From Pomacea canaliculata (lineage: Eukaryota > Mollusca > Gastropoda > Architaenioglossa > Ampullariidae), in the NCBI RefSeq assembly GCF_003073045.1, contig NC_037602.1, positions 11,659,731 through 11,723,730 on the forward strand: a DNA stretch of 64,000 bases, given 5' to 3'. This document shows positions 1-13,196 of this stretch, one piece after another. The notes beneath the pieces are model-generated. The model did not search any database and was not told the origin of the DNA. It saw only the letters and a list, made by a program, of their open reading frames with translations. Position 1 is the first letter of the stretch; each line of letters starts with the position of its first letter. The position numbers and the translations under genes are program-made.

Positions 1-1080
1 TTCACAAACGAGATTACAAAATGTGTTAAGATAACTTATTATTTTTATTGCTGTCTTTTATGAACACTTACTCAAGAGGCGGGTTTTAAACAAACCTTTT
101 GCGTTCTATTTGGTTCGCTAATTATTATCTGTGATCTATTGTATTTTTCTTCGGTTCTCAATACATGTTGAGTTCTCAAGTCTCCAATGATTATGTATAT
201 ATAGGATGTGTTCAACCTGTCAACGGTCTGTAGATGCTCAGAACTGTGGTCGCATGTTTTCTTACAGTTTCTTCACTGACCCTCCGATGTCAGTCAACTG
301 CATCATAATGTTTGTTCAAACCATCGTAACAATGGGAAACATACACATTTGGAATAAAGTGCATGATTGAATGCTTGATAGATTCATTTATTCATTCGAG
401 AAAGAACGTGCCAGAGACAAAGGAGAATTCTTGGCATACACAAAACTGTCACATAAAACTCTGTTAACAAGTGGCTGACAGCGCAGTCTAAGTTTACTTT
501 GTTCTCCACTATTTCTCCTTTCTAACATTTTCTTGCTCTTATTTTCCCACTTTGCACAGTCCAATACTAACACTCACACTCGCAGCCTCCGTCAAGACTT
601 TACTCACGGGTTGTATACAGTGTGACAGGTGCCTGCTCAGTCGGGTGAGGTCAGCATTATGGCTGTCATTTCTAAACACAGACCTTTATGTTCCTAAATG
701 AGTGAACTACTGAGCTCTATATGCAGCAAGGAGCTAAAATGTGACAGTAGGACCGATTATGTACAGACATACAGAGCTAAAGTTTGTTGACAGATAGGAC
801 ACATGCTTACAGCTATTGTTTGTCCTGCTGGATGAGGTCCTTGTTGGCTAAGTTTCCGATCAGACTGAAGTGGCTAGTCCTCTACATCACTCAACACACA
901 TACAACACATCCTGTTTTGTCTTCCTCCTACCTTCTTCCTGATACTAAGACAACCACACCAGCATGGAAGCCAAAGGTTATCAGTTACATGGAAACTCTT
1001 TAGGAAGTACCTAAAACAATCCTATTCAAACTATCGGTGTGTTTTTGACTTCAGGCTCTAGTCTAATACTTTTTGCTGAG
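1..1080. other. Left flank, no gene recognised
   Basis: I see no exon with recognisable protein similarity on either strand. Short open frames here lack coding character. The stretch precedes the point near 1080 where similarity to the second arylsulfatase unit begins. Confidence 0.5.
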
Positions 1081-2810
1081 TGGTCTGATGTAATCATTAA
1101 AAGTAAACATATTGACGATAACTGTTAAGGTATACTTTCGAATTTTTATACCATCCGTCAAGAGGTAATGGACAGATGAAGTCACCTTTCTAAAATGAAT
1201 TATCCTTTCTAAACTTTTCCCGATATTTGTACTTCAGTAATTGTGTCTACGGTAGTCGTTAAATATTTGGACCTCTTGGAGCAAAGAGCAAGGTAAGTTA
1301 AACAAGCGACAGAGGGAAACTGAATAATATGACATTGCCAATCAAGTTAAAAATATTCTATACGAATATTCTCGAAAGCAGAGGAAGTGAAAACCTCGAC
1401 AGACTAAAGAAACGAAGCTTTAAGATTTCACAAATTTTAATATCCTTCACGCTAATACATGTGTGATGTCACATTCGTCACAGGTTTGAGTACAATTATT
1501 GGCGGTAGCAGTAACTCTGGCAGTGATAAAGCCTACACTTTATAGAGACTTTTTTTAAAATCCGAAGATTACTCCACCATCCAGATTAACAGTTCCATAG
1601 CCTACTGGCCAAGTGAGCGTAAGTGGTCCACCTTTCCCAGTGTAGGAGCCGAACCCTCTCCTCCTCCGCCTTTAAACTAACCACTGCGCAGATAAATCTC
1701 CAAAAGCCTCCAACATATTGCAACTTTCTTCAATATTTGCCAGAAACGAAGTGTGTATCCTCGGTATGGAGGTCGACTCGACCGTAAGCAGATCAAAGAC
1801 TGACCGACTGGGAGTGACAATTAATGTGAGACTGGCACGTAATGTAACAGATGTAATGCAGCACCTAGAAAGTCGATAGAGGAGCAAAACATAAAAGTAT
1901 TCAATGGCATAATAACATCCTTCAAAAACTGACATGTATTTACTGTTTGTTGTAAAAACTCGCGTGTGATATCTATAATATGTATGACTATTGTGTGTGT
2001 TGTCATTACATGTGGAGATTGTCATACATAAAGTCCTGGGTACACAACACCACCTGCACACAGACATGAGAAATCTGTAAACACCTGCAGCTGTGGCTAC
2101 GTGAAGAGCTCCCTTACTTGTCACGCTTCTTCACTACATAAACACCTCCTGCATGTTACAACTGAGTAAATACGTGAAGTCCTCTCACCCTCAATTTCCT
2201 GGGCCTGCTATTGTATGTTGGACAGATTTCACTTTCACTGTTATCACACATAACCGCCGATGATTGATGATGATGATTCCATAATGGATCTGCCGAATTC
2301 GTTTAAAATATTATTTTATGAAACACAGAGTGTGTCACAGGTTGTTCTGTCACCAAAGCAGGAAGAAGGGTGTGTAGGTGTTAAGTTATGGTTTCACGCC
2401 TGAGTCCTTTCTCCCAGCGGCCTATAAAGTCGCAGACGACATTAGCCTTGAAGTATTGGACCTTCAGCAGCAGACACAGGAACTCTGTTCCTCACTGTTT
2501 GCTCTGTCGCTGCACATTCTGATCAAGAAACATTAGCTGGAGGTGTCTGAGGTGACTGATCTTCTGTTTGGTGAGAGACCAAATCTTTGTTTAGTTTGTT
2601 TTTATTGCAATGTATTGCCCACTCTCATTATCTTTCTAGTTTTCATTATACTTATGAGGATTCAACTCAAGCTTATTGTCAAAACAGTTGACATGCCTCC
2701 CCAAATCATTTTTTCTTTATATGTGCCTAAGAAATCTTTCTAAACAAAGATTTCAGAGGTGTGTAAATGTATCCTGAAGCAAAACAAATTATTCTGACTA
2801 CAACAGCGAC

Positions 2811-4380
2811 ATTGTATCGTGCTGCGTGCTTGCAGCCGACAAACACCGGACACTTTTGAACTTTGATGAAAACTGTATCCGTTTAACATTCCACAATATG
2901 GCTGACTCGCCAACCCAAATCACAAAAATGTACTGATTTAAGAAAGACCCCGGATGTCCCCCCAAGGGATAACTCTAATAACTACATCTCCTTTCCTTTG
3001 AGACTGTTCAATTATTAGAGAGAATCTTTAGTTTACTAAATAAAGTTTTGTAATCAGTCTTTATAACGAGCGGGCAGGGGGATAATTGTGCCGCTACGAG
3101 ACATTCTTTGTGATGAACTGTTGTTGCCACCAGACTGTATCTGCCCTGTGTCTGCACTTAATGATTTCCTGATGATCTTCATGTCTCCTATTTAGGATAT
3201 CATCATGAAGTGGCGTGTAGTGAGTTGTGGTAGGTCTCGTATTGCTTCGTGTGCTAATGACGTCTGGTGTCTGACGTCTTGTGTGCGTCATTTGTTCCAC
3301 GTCACTTGGAGCAGAAAAAGACGTCATATATACGAAAAGCAGTTGCTCTAGAAATGGTCAAGTGAGAGGGAAAACACAACAGTCTTCTCCGCCATCTTCT
3401 TATGACTCTCTCAGTGACATTCCTCTGAACTTGTGCCTCTTCGATTCGATTCACCTACAAATCTCTTCATCTTCATCCTCATCGTCATCTGCGAGTGGGG
3501 AGGGACTTGTCGAGCGTTGTGATGTGTGTAATACGTCGTGTGTATGTAAAGTAAGCCAGTTTTTTCCACACTATCGCGACGACGACCACTGAAGCCGCGC
3601 GAGCTGCCAGTTGCACATCTACAATGACCATGCTAGTGATGAGCACTACCACTAACACACACCACTACCACTGCCACTACCAACACCACTGCCACTACCA
3701 CTATCATCGGCACCTTTTGTTGACTACACTGTGTCCACATTTGTGCAACGTTGATCAGAAAGTTGTCCTTTCATCAGATCATGTTGTCTAGCTTGCTAAA
3801 ATGCGCCTTGTAGTGTTCAGTCAAGCCTGTCATAGTAATTTTTCTGACAATTAGCTGTCAAGGCGATCTCGGATGGCTTCGTCTTATTTCTGCCTTTGTA
3901 TCGAGATCGTGCAGATCTTTAATGTATTCTCAACGCTTTCCTCTGGTTTCTGATTTCTAGTGTGAAGTCGTACACCCTGGTGGACGATATTGCGTTTTGG
4001 AACAAAACGTCCTCAAACATTCCCAGAACAGTGTCATACTCTTGCTGCTGTTGTGCATCGAGACCCAAATAACATGAAAATGAGTTCGGCATCACTGCCC
4101 ATAGGGTAGATCAAAGCACTGACCTGAACTGCTTAATCATCTTTATCTAGATGCACATCTGAAGCGCTGAAATCTTTGCTTCCGCTCGGACCACAAACTT
4201 GGCTGAGAAAAGTTGATTGTTCTGGAGCTCTAAGTGGACCTATTCTTCTGTTTGATTTTTTGTTATAGAACTTAATCCGACCTCTGACACCATGTACAGC
4301 GCTGCGTGCTTTCCGCTGACAAGCACCGGACACTGTTGAAGTTTCATGAACACTGTACTGGTTTAACATAACACAATATG
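2811..4380. mobile_element. Inserted block bounded by ~90-bp direct repeats
   Basis: The segment 2811-2900 is repeated in diverged form and the same orientation at 4291-4380; both contain GCTGCGTGCTT and CACCGGACAC and end in CACAATATG. About 1.4 kb lies between them. The corresponding place in the duplicated unit (about 13040-13130) lacks the block, so it was gained in unit A or lost from unit B. No open frame inside resembles a transposase or reverse transcriptase. A short non-autonomous element with terminal direct repeats is possible. Inside is a CCACTA/CCACTGCCACTA microsatellite at about 3640-3712. Confidence 0.4.
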
Positions 4381-4642
4381 TCATAACACCATTTATCAGT
4401 CTGTGTAGCGTGTCATGGACACATCGGGTGAATATTATCTGGCATTTGGCAACATTCTAGATAGAATCACATAAAACCGCTCTCCCGCAAATACCTCTGA
4501 ACACGTGACCTATGATCATGCAAATTAGTAAGAGGCAGGAAGAGTGACATATCAAATATAGGGTCAAATAAGTCACTGTGGACGTGGCCACTGCCCTGTT
4601 TTGCTCACGGCCTTGTTGTTGACGGCTTAAAGGACCTGTGCA

Positions 4643-7600
4643 ATGATGGCGTCCTGGATGTTGCTGCTGTCCGTGCTGGGCTGCTATCAGCTGCGACTGT
4701 CAGCTGCTGATGCGGCGGAGAAGGCGACAGGCCGAACATCTTGTTTGTGTACGTTGACGACTTGGGGTGGAGGGACGTTGGCTACAGAGATCCTACCTTC
4801 CGCACACCCAACATCGACGCTCTGCACGCGGGCAGCGTTCGGCTCAACGCCTCCTACAGCGGCCCCAACTGCTCGCCCTCACGAGCCGCACTGCTGTCCG
4901 CCGTTCATCCCTTCCGGTGGGGACTTCAGGTGAGTGGTTGTCACTGTTTTCCTCACTCAGAGTCAGTAATCCCACTTGAAAGTCTAAATTCTCCCTGAAT
5001 CCAGCAGTTTATGTTAATCGCTAAAAATGTAATCTTATAATACCAATAGTATTGACGAGATATGTACAAATCTGCTCCCGGGACAATAGTATTAGGGTAA
5101 TGTGAATAAATTAGTTAATGAAATTGTTACAAATGTTTTTCCAGGACAATGGTATTAACGCCTACTCCCCTGCTGCCATCCCCCTAACCCACGAAATCCT
5201 GCCGCAGGCATTCAAGAGGTTGGGTTACCAAACACACATGATCGGAAAGTGGCACCAGGTACGTGTACCACCTCCTGTCTCCTTGTATCGCCACAGCAGT
5301 TTCCCATAAGACACAGAAGTCTGATATTACTCTACTCATTACTTTGTCCATTCAAAAAATGAATAGACCAAACAAACGAGTATATATTTCATCTTCACAA
5401 CTGCACAGCTTAAAGAGACTGATCTTTTGTTCAGGGAAGCTGCAAGTGGGAGTTGACTCCAACCTACAGAGGCTACGACAGTTTTGTGGGAATCTATCTC
5501 GCGAGCGGCGACTACTTCGCCCACGTCAGCAAGGGCGGCTACGACATGCGCTTCAATGAGCGAGTGTACTGGGAGGTCAAGGGCACCTACAGTACAACGC
5601 TGTACTCAGAGCGTGCGGAGGACATCATCAAGGACTACGCGGTGAGGCCAGCATGTCATCAGCTTCACCTTTACTTACCTGGAAAAATGTGACTAGTCAT
5701 CTGGTATCCAGTCCACCTGATGTCAGAAGAAATATTTTTGTGTCTCTGACCCTAAGTAGTAAAACCTACTTTATGGGGGTTGAGGGGAGTAAGGGTTGTC
5801 TTCTTTGGTTATCATGAGGTGCACGTAATTTCCATTTGAAGCTGTTCTAAAACCGTGGGTAGGAGCTGACTTCTACAATAACTAGCCAAGTTCATATTTC
5901 CACCTACTCTGTGTTGTAAATGTCATCTACAAAGGGTTGTGAATGTCAGACAATTTCCGAGATATTCTAAAGATAACAGATATTAACATGTAACTCAGAC
6001 ATACCATGTACGGCACCTAGCACTTGTACTTTATACAGCATGACAGTGTGTCTTGTACTAAACACATCATCCCAATATGTCTTCTTGTACTCAACACAAC
6101 ACCAGAATGTGTCTTGTTTTGCACAGAGCAGTTTAGAAGCTGACCCAGTGAACACCAAGCCTTTTTTCATCATGCTGGCTCACCAAGCCATCCACAAGGA
6201 CAACCAAGTGCCACCAGTGTACCTCGACCTGTGCAGTCACGTGAGTATTTACACTTCTTCTTCTTTCGGCCACGTCTTTCACTCAACAGTTTATTGTTTT
6301 AAAACAGCCGCATGTGTGCCTGTACGCTTTTGTAACTTTTACATTGCAGTACAATGTTACATGTGCTATTAAAGCCAGTGCCACACATAGAGACAGACAC
6401 ATTGAAGAAATCAAGAGCCCAACACACACGTGTAAAGTAAAGGTTCTGATGACGAGCAGAGAGATATACAGTGATGCAGTAACAACACATCATATTTTTT
6501 ATAGACTTCATTATGTTTTTACACCAGTATATACTTGTTTTTGTAAAATTCAGTTCTTATGAAGACTGCTAAGTTTAGTTGGTGCTAAAATGTATCCTTA
6601 GAGTTTTAAACTCAAATGATTCCACTTTGAAAGTTTTTCTTGCTACTCTATCAGATCACACCATTCTTATAGAAAATGTAGTGATATACTACTATATTCA
6701 TTTCATATATTTAGTGCATAATTTAAAGATATCTCCTTATCTTTTATAACGATCATCTGCAAACTGTAATATTTAGTGTTTTTGTTTTGTTTTTGTTTTT
6801 GTTTTTGTAGTGAAGGGATTGTACACATGTTTTGTGTTCTTCCCCCCGTCTCTAACACTTTGGTAGAGCACTTAGCCTTTCTCACGTGTGTCTGCAGTAC
6901 CAGATTTTTCTACACTTGTCTGTAGGAGAATGATACACATACACCTATCCGTAGGTCTGCTTTGACAATGTTGCAGGACAGCGTTACACATACACGTCTG
7001 TAGGTCTGCAGGACAGCATTACATATACATGTACAACGTGTCTGTTACAGATCGGTGACGTCAAGCGGAGGGAGAAGTGCGCCATGATGGCCGTGGTGGA
7101 TGAAGGCATGGTAACATCACTCACTTGTTGCGACAGAAAAATCTGATGGACAACTTGCTTATCGTCTTCACCAGTGACAACGGCGGCTCGTATCTTCCGG
7201 AGGTTCCAGCAACTGGCCGTACAAAGGGGAAAAGACTACTTTGTGGGAGGGGGGCATCAAGGTCCCTACCTTCCTTTACAGGTGAGAAACATTTGCATTA
7301 CATTTCTTTTTAAAATACATGGTACATAGTATATTCATACTTCTGTATCCATGTACATTAGCAGACTTTATAGCACAATCCAGGCACTTAAAAAGCGGTC
7401 TCAAAAAACACATGGCGTGGACGACACAAAATCCGTGATAAAACACACTTATTATCAATGACATTATCGATGAGTAGAGAACTACCATTCTGTGTTACTT
7501 TGCTCCCTGTAACAGTCTGTGATAGCGGCACACAGGATTATTATTTGTAGCAATGTTTTTGTGGTTTGTGTGTTCTGTATATAAGACATAATCTCTAAGT

Positions 7601-8626
7601 ATTATCTATGTGATAGATCTGCTCGACTGCTACTGTACCACGTGTATTAGATACAACTCCGGCCGTCGTTCCTATCTTACAGTCTGATCCGTGGAAATAA
7701 TGACGGAGCAAGCTCTCTATCTGGTCTATCGCATAACTAATGTCAGTTTACAATTGTCTGTCCATCGATGGTTCTGCTGTTGATGTCGTTTCGTTCAGTG
7801 AGAGCAACAAGATTCTTCCTAAACACCAACTACTCGTGGAGCGGCCTCTTCTACACAACTGACTGGTACGCCACTCTCATGGGCTTTGCCACCAAGAACA
7901 CAAGTGACCCACAGCTGCAGCCCTATGATGGCTTCAATCAATGGCAAAGAATCCTTCAGGTCAGAAACTACTCTTCCCCTTTTATGTTGTCTTGAAGTAC
8001 TCAACAACATAAAAACTTTATTTGTCCATACGTTAGAGTTAAATGTGTGATCTTTTTTCCCAGAATGGACGCTCCCGAAGGAAAGAGATGGGCTTCGTGA
8101 ACGAAGGGTTGGGCCATGCTTATGTTCGCTATAAGCAGTGGAAACTTCTGGAGAGACAGACTCGCAGTCCGTAAGTGGTTGAGACTGGACAGTTCCTGTC
8201 TCACACTCACCGCTAGCAATAAATATTTTCAAGCATAGATAAACTGTACAAGAAGTATAACGGAACCGTATCAGATAATTTTTCATGTTCACTAGGTAAT
8301 GAGTAAATGAATTTTGGGCGTGTCTCTGTTACTTTATAACATTATTATCCGTGTTCAGAGGCTGGTACAACCCCCCAGAAGGCGTCGCCCCGAAACCCGA
8401 ACGAGCGTTTGTCGGCGACCACGAGCTGTACAACATCGACGAGGACCCATTCGAAGAACACCCTATCTACCCGACATCCATGACACCAGAACAGAAGCTG
8501 GTGTACGACGACATGGTGCAGAGGCTGCGCAAATACAAGAAGATAGCGGTTCCTACCAACAGCACCAAAATAAAGGAGGGAGACCCGTCTCTCTTCGGGA
8601 ACGTATGGAGCCCGGGCTGGTGTTGA
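4643..8626 (+). CDS. ARSB: Arylsulfatase B-like sulfatase, copy A (frameshifted as read)
   Basis: This is a sulfatase of the arylsulfatase B (N-acetylgalactosamine-4-sulfatase) group, which removes sulfate esters from glycosaminoglycans in lysosomes or outside the cell. I place eight exons: 4643-4929, 5145-5258, 5435-5641, 6127-6240, 7051-7281, 7799-7959, 8064-8170 and 8359-8626, all with GT-AG borders. A signal peptide starts the protein. The CSPSR formylglycine motif is in exon 1, GKWH in exon 2, HQAIH in exon 4, TSDNGG and LWEGG in exon 5. Compared with copy B, one base is missing just after the signal peptide, one is missing in exon 5 (GGCATGGT), two are extra in exon 5 (GTATCTTCC), and one is extra in exon 6 (CCTAAACACC). 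Catalytic motifs and splice sites survive, so these may be consensus errors; a young pseudogene is the alternative. The ATG at 4643 is immediately followed by a second ATG. Confidence 0.85.
6030..6115 (+). repeat. Short tandem repeat in intron 3 of arylsulfatase copy A
   Basis: About two copies of a unit of roughly 36 bases, containing TGTGTCTTGTACTAAACACA and CAATATGTCTTCTTGTACT, lie just before exon 4. The same array is longer in copy B. Confidence 0.55.
6905..7045 (+). repeat. Minisatellite in intron 4 of arylsulfatase copy A
   Basis: Degenerate units of about 30-35 bases built around GGACAGCGTTACACATACA and CGTCTGTAGGTCTGCA end immediately before the exon 5 acceptor. About four units are present; the matching array in copy B is more than twice as long. 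Confidence 0.65.
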
Positions 8627-8932
8627 GAGCTAGGGGTGGGAGACTTGTGTGGAGGCACGTTCACATACAAGATCTGTTTTAATGGTGTTTGTCAGCAGTA
8701 CATGTTGAATACATATCACATTACGTGAATGTTTCCAGACTATCAATAATAATATTCAAGATGAACATGATAGGTGTACATGATAGAGCAAGGATGCTCG
8801 CTCGTTGATGTATTGCTCGAACATTATTAGATGTTGTAAAGCACGAACGCTGCTACACAAGTAAAACTCAAGATTTCTGCAACTTCCATGTGTGTTGCTG
8901 GATTCAATGTATGACTGGTTAACTTGCTGAAA

Positions 8933-8938
8933 AATAAA
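8933..8938 (+). terminator. Candidate polyadenylation signal, arylsulfatase copy A
   Basis: AATAAA lies about 310 bases after the stop codon, before similarity to a Penelope-like fragment begins. Confidence 0.5.
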
Positions 8939-9400
8939 GTCTAAAATGCTGATCAGGTTTTGAAGTTCTTCCTCTACAGCTTCATTCTAGTAGTAGATGA
9001 TCTTTGCTTGATGATAAAGAGTGTGAATTACCCCCAGTTTATGTTGAGAAGTTCGTGACTATCAAACTGGAGGAACCTATCGGTGGGCATTAAAGGCCAG
9101 CTCTGGTGATCCTGGTACCGAGCATGCAATGCTATTCTGCTCGACTTCATGGTGAACTTTATGGCGGGGTTCTGGCTCTTCACATCACTCTACCACCATG
9201 TCTACGTAGAATGACATAGGGTCATCCCTATGGTGGCCCCAGTAGCGAGAGGGGCGGAGGAATATAGATAATGCTTTAAGTCTTACATGAAAGGAATAGC
9301 AACAATAGGGCTAACAAGATATCATACTGCTGCTCCATGTAGGGTGGAGTGTCAAGTAGGTTGTTGTCAGGAGACAATAACCCTCGAAGAATTAAAATAT
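8939..9400 (-). mobile_element. Truncated Penelope-like fragment, duplicate of the one near 19.9 kb
   Basis: The stretches 8939-9000 and 9285-9390 match 19960-20040 and 20057-20150, which carry the better preserved Penelope-like coding remnants. This copy is too short and broken to translate. Confidence 0.4.
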
Positions 9401-10060
9401 GGCATTAAACATGAAAAAAGGGAAAAGTACAGGTGCCTACAAAATTATTAGTAAATGCTTAAAACCTTAAATGTACCTTTCTTGACTTTCTGATAAAACC
9501 GTTTAACATTTTATTTGAGAAATTTACTTTCTTGTGCAAATGGTTAAAATCTATCATAGTACCAATAGATAAAAAAAGGAATATAAGTGAACCAGAAAAC
9601 GTTAGAGGAGTGGCACTGACTGGTGCTGATAGTAAATTTACACAGATATTTTGAGTAGGAAACTGTCAAAATGGTCGAAAACAATAGAAAAAATCATAGA
9701 GGATCAGTTGGCAGGCTTTAGTTAAGGTTACAGCACAGTTGACCATATGTTAACTTTGCTATCTATAGTGCAGAACCACCTATTAAGAAATAAGATGTAT
9801 GGTTTTTGTGGATTTTAAGTGAGCCTTTGATTCTATTAATATAAATTTGCTCTAGAGTGTTTTGAGAAAGAATCAAAGAATGTATTTGGCCTTGCAAACA
9901 GTTTCTGCATGCATTAGACATAAGTTTGTAAATACAGATTTGTTTGAATGTCCTCAGGAGTCAAGCAAGGATGTTTACTCAATCTTCTAATCTTTTATTA
10001 ATGAATTAGCAATAAAAAAAGCAAGGGAGGTAAACATGGGATCCATCTTATATCTTTGCA
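9400..10060 (+). mobile_element. Decayed LINE reverse-transcriptase fragment
   Basis: Translating across several frameshifts and stops on the + strand gives successive LINE reverse-transcriptase blocks. They are a PENVRGVALT-like stretch near 9590, a TVDHMLTLLSIVQNHLLRN-like stretch near 9730-9790, VDFKWAFDSIN near 9810-9840, and GVKQGCLLN near 9957-9985. The order and spacing fit a non-LTR retrotransposon. There is no intact frame. It sits between the two arylsulfatase units. Confidence 0.75.
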
Positions 10061-12150
10061 TAAACTTTGACATTAAAACATGAAATACATTAAAAGTTAA
10101 CTTACTATCGATAGCTGTTAAGGCATACTTTTGAACTTTTATACCATCCGTCAAGAGGTAATGGACAGATGAAGTCACCTTTCTAAAATGAATTATCCTT
10201 TGTCTACTTTTCCCGATATTTGTACTTCAGTAATTGTGTCTACGGTAGTCGTGAAATATTTGGACCTCTTGGAACAAAGAGCAAGGTAATTTAAACAAGC
10301 GACAGATGGACACTGAATAAAATTACATTTCCAATCAAGGTACCGTGTCCAACCAGTTTGATTGTTTCTAGACAACTTTGCTAAACGTGTGGCCCTTTTA
10401 CTGCCCAGTAAATTCAGTCAAGCAATAGAAGACATGCACTAACCGACTTTTTTTAGTAAATGCAAAGTCATTTGTCAGACTATTTGCCACAGGAAACAGC
10501 TAGTGGGTCCCGTCAATCTCAGCAAGAGCACCACATTTCCTATTAGAAAAGATCGTATTACTTTGCGGGAGTAGGGACAGTGCTCAATTGCCTGTGTCAC
10601 ACGTGTTACCAGGGCTGACAAAAGCCAGCACGGGCACCGGGACAGAGAACCTTTCTAGCCCCTTGCATTAATCATTGATTGCAATCGTTTCTTGTTTTTC
10701 CTGAATATATCAGGATGCTTACACGTTATAATACGACTGGCAATGTCTACACTGCGATTAGTAATGTAATATAGACAGCAAACATCTAGACACAACTAGA
10801 ATCTACACCACTGACTGAGATGAACATTTTAGAGCTGTGTACATGACCACTTTGGTCAGTCAATGAGAGAAGATGGTTTAAAAGATCAAACATGTCAGCT
10901 TCTATAGGAAAATGTCACCAGAGGACGTGAAAACCTCGACAGACTAAAGTAACTAATATTAAAGACAATACGAGATTTATATTTTTCACCCCAATGGATG
11001 TGTGATATCACAGTTGTCACAGGTTTGGGTACAATTGTTGGAGTTTGCAGTAACTTTGGTAGTAGACTTAGTAAAGCATCCTTGTGATGCCATTAATGTA
11101 CACTTTCGTTTAAGAGAATAAGAGAGCGAAAAAAAAAAAATACTGACCTAGGGCGGGGCCCTTCCACACTTGCGGCCCCGGGTTCACCATCTCTCCCTGC
11201 CCCACCCTCGTCAGGCCTGCCTGTTACTGTTTGATGATTTACAAAATCTCCTCCACTGATGTGAGAGAGCAGACGTGTCAACAAATCAGTTTTGACGGGA
11301 AGGGCAGTTAATAGCATCACTCAAAAAATGCTCACGAACTGGCAGTAACAGCAGACGTTGGGTACACATATCATTATCTAGAGACATCTGTCTTCCTGCT
11401 GTGATGGAGCGTGTGGACCCGAAGTTTTTTTTTAATCTGTAGATTACACTGGTCAACAAATGTTTACAAAAATCCTGTATTTTTATGTGCTCAACACGAA
11501 TATGAGCAAATTGGCGCCAGTTTGTTATGTGCAGTTATTTGTGTACATCATGAAATCCATGCTAATAGTAGCTGACCTCAGGTTAACAGCTGTAAAAAAT
11601 CAAGTCATAGACTACGTCTTAAATTTCTTCATGTGTCTCTGGGAGTGTTCAGCTAGCATGGTGGTGGACACATTTCTTTGGCATCATTTTTTTAATTGCT
11701 CGATATCTTGATGAAAACGTTCGTCATGTCAACAGCCATATATTTACTGTCTAGTGTCAGATCAATCATTTGTGATAACATGTAATGACTACATTGTGTA
11801 GAAACTATCGCATGTCATGTCTGTCCCACATGAGAAATGTCTTCCGTAAGAACTAATACGTGCAATGATTATAGTATTACGAAATATTGTTTGTATTGTA
11901 ATTTCATGTGCAAAGTCCTGGGTGCACACACCACTTGCAAAAAAGCCATGAGAAATGTGTTTACATCTGCAGCTGTGGCTATGTGAACAAAGCCGTAGCG
12001 CTACAGTTCAGTAAACACCTCCTGCCCGTTTAGAGCTCAGTAAATAATGTGAAATCCGCTAACTGTCGAAAAAATGCATCAATCTCCTGGGCCTGCTTTC
12101 GTATGCTAGTTAGATTTTACTTTCATTGTGATCAAACACCACCCACGACG

Positions 12151-12266
12151 ATTGATGATGATGATGATGATTGATGATGATGATGATGATGATGAGGAGG
12201 AGGAGGAGGAGGAGGACGACGACGACGACGACGAAAACAACAACAACAACGATGACGACGATGAGG
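12151..12266 (+). repeat. Compound trinucleotide microsatellite
   Basis: Runs of GAT, then GAG, then GAC, then AAC and GAC/GAT trinucleotides. The apparent poly-Met/Arg/Thr open frame is low-complexity and not a gene. Confidence 0.9.
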
Positions 12267-13196
12267 ATTAAAAAAAACTTGGCGTCACAGATGCAGGAGC
12301 TGTTCTGGGATAAGATGTCAACGAAACAAGTAGAACTCGTCGATTCTTGCTCTCAAAAAAAGTCTTACTATGGGATTTATTGATATTTTGGTCACATGTT
12401 TGGCTGATGCAACTCAAAAGAAAGTTTGCTTTTTTAGTCGAGGGGGGATTCTGCTTGTTGTCTTACCTTATCAGATTACATTGTTACTACCAGCTCACCA
12501 CACGTGCCAGCGAAATGAAAGCCCACACTATCCCATTATTGATAGGGTAGATTTGCTTAACATATTATTTTATGAAACAGAGCGTGTAACAGGTTGTTCT
12601 GTCACCAAAGCAGGAAGAAGGGAGTGTAGGTGTTATGTTTCACGCCTAACTGAGTCCTTTCTCCCAGCGGCCTATAAAGTCGCAGACGACATTAGCCTTG
12701 AAGTATTGGACCTTCAGCAGACACAGGAACTCTGTTCCTCACTGTTTGCTCTGTCGCTGCACATTCTGATCAAGAAACATTAGCTGGAGGTGTCTGGGCG
12801 ACTGATCTTCCGTTTGGTGAGAGACCAAATCTTTGTTTAGTTTGTTTTTATTGCAATGTATTGCCCACTCTCTAGTTTTCATTATACTTATGAGGATTCA
12901 ACTCAAGCTTATTGTCAGAACAGTTGACATGCCTCCCAAAATCATTTTTTTCTTCAGATGAGCCTAAGAAATCTTTCTAAACAAAGATTTCAAAGGTTTG
13001 TAAATGTATCCTGAAGCAAAGCAAATTATTCTGACTACAGCAAAGACATGATTAACAATAAAGTGAAAGCGAGTAGCAAGAAACACACACGAGTTAAAAA
13101 TTTATTTTTCTCTTCAGTAAAAGAGGTAGATTTTCATCGGGTCAAATAAATCACCGTGGACGTGTTCTGCTCACGGCCTTGTTGTTGACCTGTGCA

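Larger units (their letters stand above)
1080..9390 (+). repeat. Tandem segmental duplication, unit A (arylsulfatase copy A with flanks)
   Basis: Stretches of this interval reappear in the same order in the interval starting near 10080. Clear blocks are 1090-1380 against 10095-10340, 1440-1540 against 10975-11070, 1985-2130 against 11880-11995, 2330-2800 against 12590-13040, the gene itself, and 8940-9390 against 19960-20150. Unit A carries an extra block at about 2810-4550 that is absent from unit B. Percent identity was not computed. Confidence 0.85.

Noticed and set aside
8314..8682. 122-codon frame overlapping the last exon of arylsulfatase A (also 18570-18938 in B)
   Set aside because: Out-of-frame shadow of the real exon, which contains the conserved VWSPGWC end.
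12171..12383. Open frame starting with poly-Met/Arg/Thr
   Set aside because: It is a translation of a trinucleotide microsatellite.
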